DNA from: SGZJ01 sp949372955
GTDB lineage: Bacteria; Bacteroidota; Bacteroidia; Flavobacteriales; Flavobacteriaceae
Assembly: GCA_949372955.1 (NCBI GenBank)
Contig: CASIAX010000013.1
Coordinates: 1-42,695 of the forward strand
Direction: 5' to 3'
Length of the DNA: 42,695 nt
Under the pieces are notes generated by a model, which ran no database searches, was not told the origin of the DNA, and saw only the letters and a program-made list of their open reading frames with translations. How positions within the stretch are numbered: the stretch's first letter is position 1; each line of letters begins with the position of its first letter. Below are positions 5,593 to 12,712 of the stretch, one piece after another. A program made the translations under genes and the position numbers.

Positions 5593-6042
5593 GTGAAAAA
5601 GCTACTCTTACTTTCCGTTTTATTAATCTTCGCTTGTACAGATGATGATTCTAATGCTGAATTAACAATTATTGAATCAACTTTAATTTCAAAAGACAGA
5701 CTTTTCGGAAATGGAGAAGAAGATATTGCTCCACAAAATATAGTTATTACTAATCAAAACAACTGGAATGATTTAATAACTCAAATGAACTCAGTAAATA
5801 ACGTAAGTGACAATTTCTCAGAAATTGATATTAGTTTTTCTGAATATATCGTTATTGCAGTATTTGATGAGCTAAAGGGTAATGATGGTCATAGTATAGA
5901 ATTAAGTATCATCTCTAATTCTGAAAACATAATAGTGAGTGTAACTAATTCACATAATGAAGGTAATGCTGCTACTGTAATTACTCAACCTTATCACATT
6001 GTGAAAATACCAACTTCAATTTTACCAATAATATTTGAATAA
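5593..6042 (+). CDS. PrcB-C-like lipoprotein
   Basis: 149 residues from a GTG in the position where other units have ATG. Lipobox LLIFAC (Cys15). The body has the PrcB C-terminal domain pattern: YIVIAVFDELKGNDGHSIEL, then a VSVTNSHNEG turn and TQPYHIVKIPTS near the end. In spirochaetes PrcB binds and stabilises the dentilisin protease complex; in Bacteroidota this domain occurs in small lipoproteins of unknown partner. Outer-membrane or periplasmic lipoprotein inferred. Confidence 0.65.
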   Translation: MKKLLLLSVLLIFACTDDDSNAELTIIESTLISKDRLFGNGEEDIAPQNIVITNQNNWNDLITQMNSVNNVSDNFSEIDISFSEYIVIAVFDELKGNDGHSIELSIISNSENIIVSVTNSHNEGNAATVITQPYHIVKIPTSILPIIFE

Positions 6043-6072
6043 AAACAAATTTAAAGTTATATAAACCCAACC

Positions 6073-6133
6073 TTAAACCAACGCTATCTTCTTCAGATAG
6101 TTTAGTAAAAACTAAATGTTGTAAATTGGGAGT
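6073..6133 (+). repeat. boundary repeat type A, complete
   Basis: TTAAACCAACGCTATCTTC, hairpin CTATCT-TCTTC-AGATAG, right arm with one base deleted (TTTAGTAAAAAC), TAAATTGGGAGT to the ATG at 6134. Confidence 0.9.
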
Positions 6134-6577
6134 ATGAAAAAACTAATTCTGCTATTATCAGTTTTGTTAGTTGTGTCTTGTAATGATAGACCTGATTGCA
6201 TCAATACAAATGAAATATTTAACAAATACTCTCCGAATATCAAAGAGTATAAAGATGAATTAGTAAATCAACTAAGTCTTATTGATAATACTAAACTAAA
6301 GTATTGGATTAAAGAATATGAGGTAATTGAAGAGGAGGAATTTATCTATTTCTATATTCAAGGCGATGGATTATGCGCAATAATTGAAATAAACACGACA
6401 CCTGAGAAAATCAATAAAGAGACAGAATTAACTTATAATGGATTAGTCCCAGTACATACTGAGATTGGTCCAACTCACACTGGAATCGAATTTATGAATT
6501 TGACTTTTAATATCAAACAAGACTCATTGAATACCGAATTTATTTTTCGTGATTATGAAAGAAGAGGTTTCGATTAA
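6134..6577 (+). CDS. lipoprotein of unknown function
   Basis: 147 residues with lipoprotein signal MKKLILLLSVLLVVSC (Cys16). Acidic, alpha/beta-looking body (KYWIKEYEVIEEEEFIYFYI, then GLCAIIEI). It starts on the ATG provided behind the boundary repeat. No family recognised; periplasmic or outer-membrane anchored by its signal. Confidence 0.7.
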   Translation: MKKLILLLSVLLVVSCNDRPDCINTNEIFNKYSPNIKEYKDELVNQLSLIDNTKLKYWIKEYEVIEEEEFIYFYIQGDGLCAIIEINTTPEKINKETELTYNGLVPVHTEIGPTHTGIEFMNLTFNIKQDSLNTEFIFRDYERRGFD

Positions 6578-6625
6578 ATAATGTGGCATAAAACCATATG
6601 AAGTTAATTTCTTCTTACCCACTTA

Positions 6626-6682
6626 CTAAACCATAGGCATATCTTCTTCAGACAGTAAGCAAAACTAAATGTTGTAGATTAG
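6626..6682 (+). repeat. boundary repeat type A, diverged
   Basis: CTAAACCATAGGCATATC, TCTTCTTCAGACAG, then a decayed right arm (TAAGCAAAACTAAAT, TGTAGATTAG). The G-run and ATG are lost and the next gene starts 25 bases further on. Confidence 0.85.
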
Positions 6683-6707
6683 TATTGTAAAAACGAAAAT
6701 CAGCTCT

Positions 6708-7055
6708 ATGAAAAACCTTACTCTTTTATTATCAATTTCAATTTTATTTCAAAGTTGTTTAAGTTACAAAACAGTAGATTACAACAACATTGAGGCTAAC
6801 AACAAAGAACAAATGATTCAAATTCAAACGGTTGACAGAACGAACGTTAGAGGGGTATTACTTTTTAAAGACGAAAACTCAATGACTTTAGAAAACAACG
6901 GAGCCACACAAACAATACCTAAGGAAGAAATTTACGACCTTAAAGTTAAAAAGTTTTCAGCTCTTAAAACCTTAGGAGGCGTAGCTGAAACAGCCGCTTG
7001 GGCTGCAGCCGCCTTAGGCATAACCTTTATTGCTGCGTTATTTGAACTTTTTTAG
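6708..7055 (+). CDS. small lipoprotein with C-terminal membrane helix (paralogue of 21844-22185)
   Basis: 115 residues. Lipobox ILFQSC, followed by SYKTVDYNNI, an RTNVRGVL...TLENN small beta domain with TIPKEEIYDLKVKKFS, and a hydrophobic Ala-rich helix near the C-terminus. The product of 21844-22185 shares the whole layout (SYKTVDYNNI, DRTNIKGQL, LKDEIYEVRVRSFS). The stop TAG is formed by the right hairpin arm of the following boundary repeat (TTTAGATAG). Function unknown. Confidence 0.7.
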   Translation: MKNLTLLLSISILFQSCLSYKTVDYNNIEANNKEQMIQIQTVDRTNVRGVLLFKDENSMTLENNGATQTIPKEEIYDLKVKKFSALKTLGGVAETAAWAAAALGITFIAALFELF

Positions 7056-7093
7056 ATAGTTTAAGTAAAAACTAAATGTTGTAAATTGGGGGG
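7051..7093 (+). repeat. boundary repeat type A, right arm
   Basis: TTTAGATAGTTTAAG and the full right arm with a six-G run before ATG at 7094. The left arm is missing: the upstream coding region runs directly into the hairpin's right arm and takes its stop there. Confidence 0.85.
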
Positions 7094-7519
7094 ATGAGAA
7101 AATTATTAGCTTTAACAAAAAATAATTATCAACATAAAAACCTTCTTCAATTATTTATTTCATCAACTTTTGGTCTTGCCTCCTTGGTTCTTCCAACATT
7201 TTTTTTAACAGAAATAAAACAACATGACTCTCCTCTGTTTCCAATAATTGCAACATCCGTTAATGGTTTTTCTATTTGGAGTATTTTTTTATTAGCAATA
7301 AGTGGCTTTATTATTAGTTTATTTAGCAAGATAGAGGGTTGGAAAATTGGATTATCAACAATGGCGCTTTTTCCAATAATGTCGATTGTAGAAATGATTG
7401 TTGATACTTCATCTCATAATTTATTTCCATTTGAATTTATTTTTTACGCAGTATTAACTATTCCTTCTATAATAGGTGCTTATATTGCAAAAGGGCTTAA
7501 AAATTTAGTAAAAAACTAA
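7094..7519 (+). CDS. four-helix membrane protein
   Basis: 141 residues, MRKLLALTKNNYQHKNLL followed by about four hydrophobic helices (roughly 18-40, 50-75, 85-105, 113-135) and a basic tail. The stop TAA lies inside the CTAAACC of the next boundary repeat. Bases 7109-7145, encoding the N-terminus, recur as an orphan fragment at 11161-11197. Family not recognised; inner-membrane protein. Confidence 0.7.
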   Translation: MRKLLALTKNNYQHKNLLQLFISSTFGLASLVLPTFFLTEIKQHDSPLFPIIATSVNGFSIWSIFLLAISGFIISLFSKIEGWKIGLSTMALFPIMSIVEMIVDTSSHNLFPFEFIFYAVLTIPSIIGAYIAKGLKNLVKN

Positions 7520-7577
7520 ACCGCAGCTATCTTCTTGAGATAGTTTAAGTAAAAACTAAATTTTGTAAATTGGGGGT
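7516..7577 (+). repeat. boundary repeat type A, complete
   Basis: CTAAACCGCAG, hairpin CTATCT-TCTTG-AGATAG, full right arm with TAAATTTTGTAAATTGGGGGT to the ATG. The upstream gene's stop codon is bases 2-4 of the repeat. Confidence 0.9.
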
Positions 7578-8180
7578 ATGAGAAAATTAATACTATTACT
7601 GTTTATTCCACTGGTTTCTTTTGGGCAAAAAAACACAAAAAGTGAATTAATAATGAAAATAAATGCTGTTCAACAACAGGTGATGGCACAAGGAAATATT
7701 ACTGAAGATGAGGAACAGGCAATGCTAAGTTTATGCAGCATTATGTCACGTGATGACGGATTAGCAAATTATAATCCTGATAATAGAATGATATTAAAAG
7801 ATGTAGAAATCGCGCCTGTCTATAATGGTTGCGAGGAACTTTCTGAAGAAGAAATAAGAAAATGTTTTAATAATAAAATATCAAAATTTATAAAGCAGGA
7901 GTTCAACCTGAATATATCCAGAGATTTAAATCTTTCTGAACAAAAACAAGTAGAAGCTTTTTTTATAATCAACGAAAACGGAAACCTGACAGGAATGAAA
8001 GTCAGAAATTCAGAGTTGACCATTCAAGCAGAAATTTTAAGAGTACTTAGAAAAGTACCTGTAATGAAACCTGCTATTCATAATGGAAATAGTGTTGCTG
8101 TGTTGTGTTCTATTATAGTAAAATATGGCAATGAAATTGAAGTTGATGCTGTTTACATACCTGAAAGACCAACTAACTAA
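7578..8180 (+). CDS. secreted protein with TonB C-terminal-like domain
   Basis: 200 residues. Signal peptide MRKLILLLFIPLVSFGQ, then a central DVEIAPVYNGCEELSEEE / KCFNNKISKFI block and a C-terminal FFIINENGNLTGMKVR ... LRKVPVMKPAIHNGNSVAV region. These are the hallmarks of the energy-transducer TonB C-terminal family in Bacteroidota. Unlike TonB it has a cleavable-type signal and no membrane anchor or Pro-rich spanner, so it cannot transduce energy as a classical TonB. The stop codon lies inside the following repeat (CTAAACC). Confidence 0.75.
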   Translation: MRKLILLLFIPLVSFGQKNTKSELIMKINAVQQQVMAQGNITEDEEQAMLSLCSIMSRDDGLANYNPDNRMILKDVEIAPVYNGCEELSEEEIRKCFNNKISKFIKQEFNLNISRDLNLSEQKQVEAFFIINENGNLTGMKVRNSELTIQAEILRVLRKVPVMKPAIHNGNSVAVLCSIIVKYGNEIEVDAVYIPERPTN

Positions 8181-8247
8181 ACCATAGGCATATCTTCCTC
8201 CTTCAATTCAGCTATTTCTAAACTACGTAAGTAGGTAAAACTTACGT
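8177..8247 (+). repeat. boundary repeat type B, complete
   Basis: CTAAACCATAGGCATATC, link, CAATTCAGCTATTT, and a hairpin whose stem is CTAC-GTAA-GTAG instead of the AACCT/AGGTT of other copies. Followed by AAACTTACGTTT as in other type B copies. Confidence 0.9.
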
Positions 8248-8251
8248 TTCT

Positions 8252-8259
8252 TATATTTG
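8252..8259 (+). promoter_or_regulatory. -7 promoter box TATATTTG
   Basis: Exact TAnnTTTG match, 21 bases before the ATG at 8280, directly behind a type B repeat. Confidence 0.55.
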
Positions 8260-8279
8260 AATTATAAACCAATTTAATT

Positions 8280-8744
8280 ATGAAAAAATTACTATTTATA
8301 CTGTTATTTACAATGACTTTTACTGCTTGTAATACCAATGTAAAATCTAAAGAACTTAAGGTTTTAGACAACTCTAAATCTTCAGAACTTACTTTTATTT
8401 TAGAATTGAACACTATAAACAACTCAAGAGTTGATGTTGAGGCATTTACTCAGAAACTTTCTAATTTTATTGTTGAAAGAGAGCCATCAACTGTTTACGG
8501 TTATTTCATCTCTGAAAACGGTAAAAAAGTAACTTTAATTGAAAGGTATAATAATAGTGAAGATGGCATCCAACACGGAATAGATTTCATCAATGGCCCA
8601 AATTTTAATAGATTTTTTGAAATCTTTGAAATAGAATCATTTTTAACAATAGGTAATGCAACAGATGAATTCAAAAAGTTTACGAAAGAAAACGGGTTTG
8701 AAATAGAATACAGAGAGTCTATTGGTGGGTACGTTAGGCGATAA
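8280..8744 (+). CDS. ABM-like (dimeric alpha-beta barrel) lipoprotein, paralogue of 15157-15621
   Basis: 154 residues with lipobox MTFTAC (Cys17). The mature part has the ferredoxin-like pattern of antibiotic-biosynthesis-monooxygenase/NIPSNAP-type domains: LTFILELNT first strand, YGYFISENGKKVTLIERY strand, GIQHGIDF helix. It ends with an additional FLTIGNATDEFKKF segment. The paralogue at 15157 shares these blocks (LIERY, QHG, YGNSSDELKEF). Lipid-anchored; enzymatic role not shown. Both members sit in type B units. Confidence 0.65.
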   Translation: MKKLLFILLFTMTFTACNTNVKSKELKVLDNSKSSELTFILELNTINNSRVDVEAFTQKLSNFIVEREPSTVYGYFISENGKKVTLIERYNNSEDGIQHGIDFINGPNFNRFFEIFEIESFLTIGNATDEFKKFTKENGFEIEYRESIGGYVRR

Positions 8745-8910
8745 CTAAACCATAGCTATCTTCTTCTTTTAATTCAACAACTTCTAAACCCTTTTTTATG
8801 GTGAAGCAAAAAGCTACATTGTAGTAAATAGTAATCTATTGAGGGGTTTTTGTTTTCAAGTAGTTAGACTTTCATCAGATAGTTTAAGTAAAAAATAATT
8901 TTTGTAAATT
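8745..8910 (+). repeat. boundary repeat, composite long form
   Basis: Type B left half (CTAAACCATAGCTATC ... TTCTAAACCC, 8745-8792), about 80 bases of unique sequence that closes with GAGGGGTTTTTG (pairing with AAACCC), a GTTAGAC box, then a decayed type A right arm (ATCAGATAGTTTAAG, TTTTTGTAAATT) at 8874-8910. Either a long-loop variant of the hairpin site or two sites with a deleted gene between them. Confidence 0.7.
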
Positions 8911-8935
8911 ATACTTATAAATAACACCCTGATAA

Positions 8936-9478
8936 ATGAAATTAGAGAAATTATTAAATCAATTTTATTTAAATAATGGACTACCTGTAAATGGAGGAAT
9001 TACCAAAAACACTTTTAATGTTATGTTAGGGGTGTTTAATATTCCCGTTCCAAATCCAAAGTTTCGTAAGAACGTTGTCCATATTCACGATATTGAACAT
9101 ATTTTAAATAATTGTGACACCTCAAATAAAGGTGAGGCTTTTATTGCCGGATGGGAAGTTGGCACAAGATTTTACAAGCATTTTCCAATTAATATTTTTA
9201 TTTTTTTAGCTTTTGGATATTTCTTATTAATCCATCCAAAAACAGTATTTGAAGGATTTAAAAAAGGGCTAAATGAAATTGGAATAATTGACTTGGGGTT
9301 AAGCAGGTCTGAATTAATGCAAATGGATTTTAACCAATTAGTAAAGATTACCAAAAAAAAAGACCACACTAAATTAGGAATTTATCAATTGAGTGAATTT
9401 ATATTTTGCGGAATTATCAGTCAATTTTTTCTTTTCTTACCTTTAATATTAATAATTTTAGGTATAATTTATCTTTAA
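8936..9478 (+). CDS. Coq4-like membrane protein
   Basis: 180 residues. At about residues 50-67 is VHIHDIEHILNNC...KGEAF, which fits the HDxxH(x)11E zinc/ligand signature of the Coq4 ubiquinone-biosynthesis scaffold family. It is preceded by a VMLGVFNIPVPNPK segment and followed by a hydrophobic helix (~80-100) and a C-terminal helix (~155-180), which soluble Coq4 lacks. A quinone- or lipid-related role is inference only. The promoter-side repeat is decayed, and the start lies about 25 bases past it. Confidence 0.6.
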   Translation: MKLEKLLNQFYLNNGLPVNGGITKNTFNVMLGVFNIPVPNPKFRKNVVHIHDIEHILNNCDTSNKGEAFIAGWEVGTRFYKHFPINIFIFLAFGYFLLIHPKTVFEGFKKGLNEIGIIDLGLSRSELMQMDFNQLVKITKKKDHTKLGIYQLSEFIFCGIISQFFLFLPLILIILGIIYL

Positions 9479-9479
9479 G

Positions 9480-9542
9480 AAAACCATAGGCATATCTTCT
9501 TCAGATAGTTTAAGTAAAAACTAAATGTTGTAAATTGGGGGG
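9480..9542 (+). repeat. boundary repeat type A, complete
   Basis: AAACCATAGGCATATC, TATCT-TCTTC-AGATA hairpin, full right arm with a six-G run. The ATG supplied at 9543 opens only MKKL-stop; the real gene begins at 9561. Confidence 0.9.
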
Positions 9543-9560
9543 ATGAAAAAATTATAACTT

Positions 9561-10316
9561 ATGCCATTTAAAATTTTCAATATATTGAATAAAAGAAACA
9601 ATAAACCATTTAGTTATTTTAAATATGCTATTGGCGAAATAGTATTAGTAGCGATAGGAATACTAATTGCTCTCAATGTTAATAATTTAAACCAGTCCAG
9701 ACTTGAGGTTGTCGCAATGAAATCATATTTAAAGAAAATTAAATCAAATATTGAAAATGACATTTTAGAATCACAAAGACTACTGAATTTTAGGATTGAA
9801 CACACAAATGATTGTAATGAAGTTTCCCAAATGTTAATTGATAACGATTTTTCAGACCAGGCTAAAATTCAAAAATCAATTACAGAAATGATTATAGAAG
9901 TCCAACTTAATTTTAATAATTCAGCATTCGAATCTCTAAAGAATTCTGGTTACCTACAGCATCTTAAAAATGAAAATTTAGAACAATCATTATATAATTA
10001 TTACGATACAATAGATGAAATTGTAATGTTTGAAATTGACCAGAGAAATTGGGCGAATCATTTAGAGTTAGAACTAGACAAGAATGGATTTATTTATGAA
10101 TGGACACAGTTGGAAAAAATTGTACACACCGATTTATTTTCACAAATAAGTTTCTATGATAGTTCTTTAAAAAATCATCCTGGTCATAAAATTATTATGA
10201 GACTTTTATTTAGAGGAGGGACTAACACATCTATATTGACAAAACTTTATGAATCAAGCATCATTTCTGCACAAAATTTAGTAAAAGAAATTGATTTTTA
10301 TCTTGAAACAATATAA
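9561..10316 (+). CDS. DUF6090-like membrane protein
   Basis: 251 residues. N-terminal basic stretch, SYFKYAIGEIVLVAIGILIALNVNN (helix about 21-41), then a long charged, alpha-helical region. This matches the DUF6090 type of flavobacterial proteins (single N-terminal helix with GILIAL, extracytoplasmic helical domain). A relative lies at 13588-14295. It starts at a second ATG 18 bases behind the boundary repeat's own ATG, which opens only four codons here. Function unknown. Confidence 0.7.
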   Translation: MPFKIFNILNKRNNKPFSYFKYAIGEIVLVAIGILIALNVNNLNQSRLEVVAMKSYLKKIKSNIENDILESQRLLNFRIEHTNDCNEVSQMLIDNDFSDQAKIQKSITEMIIEVQLNFNNSAFESLKNSGYLQHLKNENLEQSLYNYYDTIDEIVMFEIDQRNWANHLELELDKNGFIYEWTQLEKIVHTDLFSQISFYDSSLKNHPGHKIIMRLLFRGGTNTSILTKLYESSIISAQNLVKEIDFYLETI

Positions 10317-10342
10317 CAATCAAATTTATTAAAACCTACAAC

Positions 10343-10405
10343 CTAAACTATAGGCATATCATGTTCAGATAGTTTAAGTAAAAAAAAATATTGTAAATTG
10401 GGGGT
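10343..10405 (+). repeat. boundary repeat type A, complete
   Basis: CTAAACTATAGGCATATC, hairpin TATC-ATGTTCA-GATA, right arm with an A-run, ATTGTAAATTGGGGGT to the ATG at 10406. Confidence 0.9.
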
Positions 10406-11083
10406 ATGAAAAAATTATTGTTTACACTATTAATCATTATTGGTCTTACTCAAATAACTCAATCGCAAGTTACCTGCGAACAGATGAACTTAATAGTTAA
10501 TGTAGGTTCAGTTCCTGATTATGTTAATTTATACCATCCAGGTAACTATTTAATTTCGCCCCCAGAAGAGAATACTATTGAATGGGAGATTACAGATAAT
10601 CAAGGCAATATTATAGCTGAAGAAATTTTAGTTAATGAATCATTTTTTACTTTTGATCATAATCTGCCAACTACAGACACAATAAACATTTCTGTAGTCA
10701 TAACAAACAATATTGCTGGAGTTTCTTGTTTGATCGAAGACGTATTGTATTGGGAAGAAACAGAAGTTATTCCGGGTGTTTTTACTTATCGCTGGGAATT
10801 TCTTTATGGAAATGTTGGTAGTACGTTTAGTGTAAATGATTTAAAACCAACTTCTATTAGTGTATATCCCAATCCATCCAATGATCTGATAAATATAAAA
10901 TTGGATGATAATCAACTTTCCAAAATAGAGCTTTATGATATAACGGGAAAACTATTATTTAAGAAAAATTTAAAGGCTAATAATTATGTGTTAAATATTG
11001 CAAACTACCCATCAGGTATTTATTTGCTAAAGATTTTTAATCAAAATAATATGTTTATAAATAAAAAGGTAATTAAAAAATAA
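10406..11083 (+). CDS. T9SS type A sorting-domain protein
   Basis: 225 residues. Signal peptide (MKKLLFTLLIIIGLTQITQS), an Ig-like beta-rich body of ~125 residues with two Cys (SCLIED), and a C-terminal sorting domain starting SISVYPNPSNDLINI, with IELYDITGKLL and YPSGIYLLKI, ending in basic residues. Secreted by the type IX system and probably attached to the outer surface. The body has no recognised enzymatic motif, so adhesion or binding is likelier than catalysis. Confidence 0.8.
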   Translation: MKKLLFTLLIIIGLTQITQSQVTCEQMNLIVNVGSVPDYVNLYHPGNYLISPPEENTIEWEITDNQGNIIAEEILVNESFFTFDHNLPTTDTINISVVITNNIAGVSCLIEDVLYWEETEVIPGVFTYRWEFLYGNVGSTFSVNDLKPTSISVYPNPSNDLINIKLDDNQLSKIELYDITGKLLFKKNLKANNYVLNIANYPSGIYLLKIFNQNNMFINKKVIKK

Positions 11084-11160
11084 CCAGGGCGTAGAAATTA
11101 GTTAGATAGAGCTTCTGTCTTTTAAGCATACGGTCACTTCATTTATTACTAAAATGATTC

Positions 11161-11197
11161 GCTTTAACAAAAAATAATTATCAACTATAAAAACCTT
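11161..11197 (+). pseudogene. orphan fragment of the 7094-7519 gene
   Basis: GCTTTAACAAAAAATAATTA and the next ~16 bases repeat 7109-7145 almost exactly, with no flanking reading frame. Remnant of a second copy of that unit, joined to a type B boundary fragment. Confidence 0.6.
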
Positions 11198-11198
11198 A

Positions 11199-11243
11199 TT
11201 CTTTCAATTCAGCTATTTCTAAACCTCGTAAATGGTTTAAACT
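11199..11243 (+). repeat. boundary repeat type B, right part
   Basis: TTCTTTCAATTCAGCTATTT then hairpin TAAACC-TCGTAAAT-GGTTTA (six perfect base pairs, different from the stems in other copies). Confidence 0.8.
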
Positions 11244-11310
11244 ATTTAATTAAGTCTTTATTAAAACTAATACACTAGATTCGCATCATAATAAAAAATC
11301 CTATAATACT

Positions 11311-11688
11311 ATGAAGAATTTTTTTATAATTGCTGTTGTGTCTATGATGTTTACTTCTTGTAGTAATGATTCAGAAGATAATCCATTACCAGCTTATACA
11401 GTTGAAGGTAAATGGTTATGGTCTCCAGATCCCGAAGACAGAACATATGCTAATACAATGTTTGAATTCGTTGATGGTAATGTGTATACATCTTATGCAA
11501 GTACTGATGCAGATTTTAATGCATTAGATGCTACTGATAGAATTCCAGGTTTTGATACGTACACATTTGATGGAAACACTTTAATATGGGATGAAATCTC
11601 ACGGGTAGTTTCATTTGAATGTGATGGTGGTATAATGCTAAATGAAAACAGTTACAAACTTTGGAGATTAAGTTCTGACTGTAACTAA
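11311..11688 (+). CDS. lipoprotein of unknown function
   Basis: 125 residues with lipobox MMFTSC (Cys17) followed by an acidic linker. The body has lipocalin-like character: YTVEGKWLWSPDPE at the first strand, FDTYTFDGNTLIWDE, and a C-terminal SYKLWRLSSDC. Its two internal Cys could form a disulfide. Common in flavobacteria as small lipocalin-like lipoproteins, but I cannot assign a family. The stop TAA is in the CTAAACC of the next repeat. Confidence 0.7.
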   Translation: MKNFFIIAVVSMMFTSCSNDSEDNPLPAYTVEGKWLWSPDPEDRTYANTMFEFVDGNVYTSYASTDADFNALDATDRIPGFDTYTFDGNTLIWDEISRVVSFECDGGIMLNENSYKLWRLSSDCN

Positions 11689-11718
11689 ACCATAGGCATA
11701 TCTCCCTCCTTCAATTCA
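11685..11718 (+). repeat. boundary repeat type B, left part
   Basis: CTAAACCATAGGCATATC, TCCCTCCTTCAATTCAGT. It provides the stop codon both for the plus-strand gene on its left (TAA) and for the convergent minus-strand gene on its right (TGA read from 11711-11713). Confidence 0.85.
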
Positions 11719-12553
11719 GTCGAATTTTAGAAGCTACTTTATAAAGCAATAGAAGTTCTAACAGCTCTAGGGGTGTTAGAAAAATTAAACCAAAGACTGA
11801 TAGAAAAACGGTTGCAAAACAGACTCCTGTTATAATTTCTAAAACACCAGTTATCTTAGGCAAGTTCCCTAAATGTGATTTTAACCTTAAAAGACCAACT
11901 CCGAAAAAAATCATAATAACTCCAAATGTAACAGCTTTAGATATCATAATAAATTCGACTAAACTATTCTCAAAATTTATAGATACTATTTCTGAAATTT
12001 CAAAAATGATATGCATAATTATCATCACAAAAGCCATAAGTTCGACTAAATAATTTTTGTAATAGCTTCCTACTAAGACAAAGCCTCGCATTAATAAACT
12101 AAACGATATGATAGATATGATTTTAATGAAAATATAAATTCCGTTATCTGAATAACTTCCATAGTTTTTTATTGGTAAATTAGACCAATTAGTCTGAGAA
12201 TCTAAATCGAAAAAAGATGTTGCATAATATCCCATTTCTACAAAACCTAAAACAAAGTAAACTATTCCAGCGATAAATGAAACATTTAAAACTTCTTTAA
12301 GGTTACTTGGAAAGAACCTAAGGATTTTATCAAACTTTCCTTCATTATATTCCCTTTCAAACACTTTTTCATAATCTAAACCCAAAGCATTCAGTATGGT
12401 CCTTATCGTATAGATTCTTGGCGTGGTTTCTCCTGACTCTATTCGTTGAATTGTTCTAACAGTAACATTACATCTTTTTACTAATTCTTCTTGAGTTAAG
12501 CCCTTTTGTTTTCTTAATTCAGTAATTTTTTTTCCTAATAATGGCTGTTTCAT
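11711..12553 (-). CDS. XRE-type HTH regulator with membrane domain
   Basis: 280 residues. The N-terminal helix-turn-helix of the Cro/C1 (XRE) family is clear (GKKITELRKQKGLTQEEL, CNVTVRTIQRIESGETTPR, residues ~7-60). After a linker, about five to six hydrophobic helices follow to the C-terminus. Such HTH-plus-membrane proteins are frequent in flavobacteria and may act as membrane-tethered regulators. It is one of few minus-strand genes in the array, and its stop codon lies in the boundary repeat. Upstream lies ~95 bp of AT-rich promoter DNA. Confidence 0.8.
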   Translation of the reverse strand: MKQPLLGKKITELRKQKGLTQEELVKRCNVTVRTIQRIESGETTPRIYTIRTILNALGLDYEKVFEREYNEGKFDKILRFFPSNLKEVLNVSFIAGIVYFVLGFVEMGYYATSFFDLDSQTNWSNLPIKNYGSYSDNGIYIFIKIISIISFSLLMRGFVLVGSYYKNYLVELMAFVMIIMHIIFEISEIVSINFENSLVEFIMISKAVTFGVIMIFFGVGLLRLKSHLGNLPKITGVLEIITGVCFATVFLSVFGLIFLTPLELLELLLLYKVASKIRLN

Positions 12554-12648
12554 AATTTGTGAAATTAAATTCCTCTACAATTTTAATGATAATTACGTTA
12601 AGATAAAGTAAAACAACTTGTATTATACCCGACATTTAAATCACAACT

Positions 12649-12712
12649 CTAAACCATAGGCATATCTTTTTCAGCTAGTTTAAGTAAAAAATAAATGTTG
12701 TAAATTGAGGGT
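12649..12712 (+). repeat. boundary repeat type A, complete
   Basis: CTAAACCATAGGCATATC, TTTTTCAGCTAGTTTAAG (hairpin weakened), right arm, TAAATTGAGGGT before a GTG start. Confidence 0.9.

Noticed and set aside
5372..5596. Plus-strand frame of 74 codons across the second duplicated block
   Set aside because: It crosses the boundary element and reads antisense to the preserved mini-genes; the homologous frame in the first block is broken.
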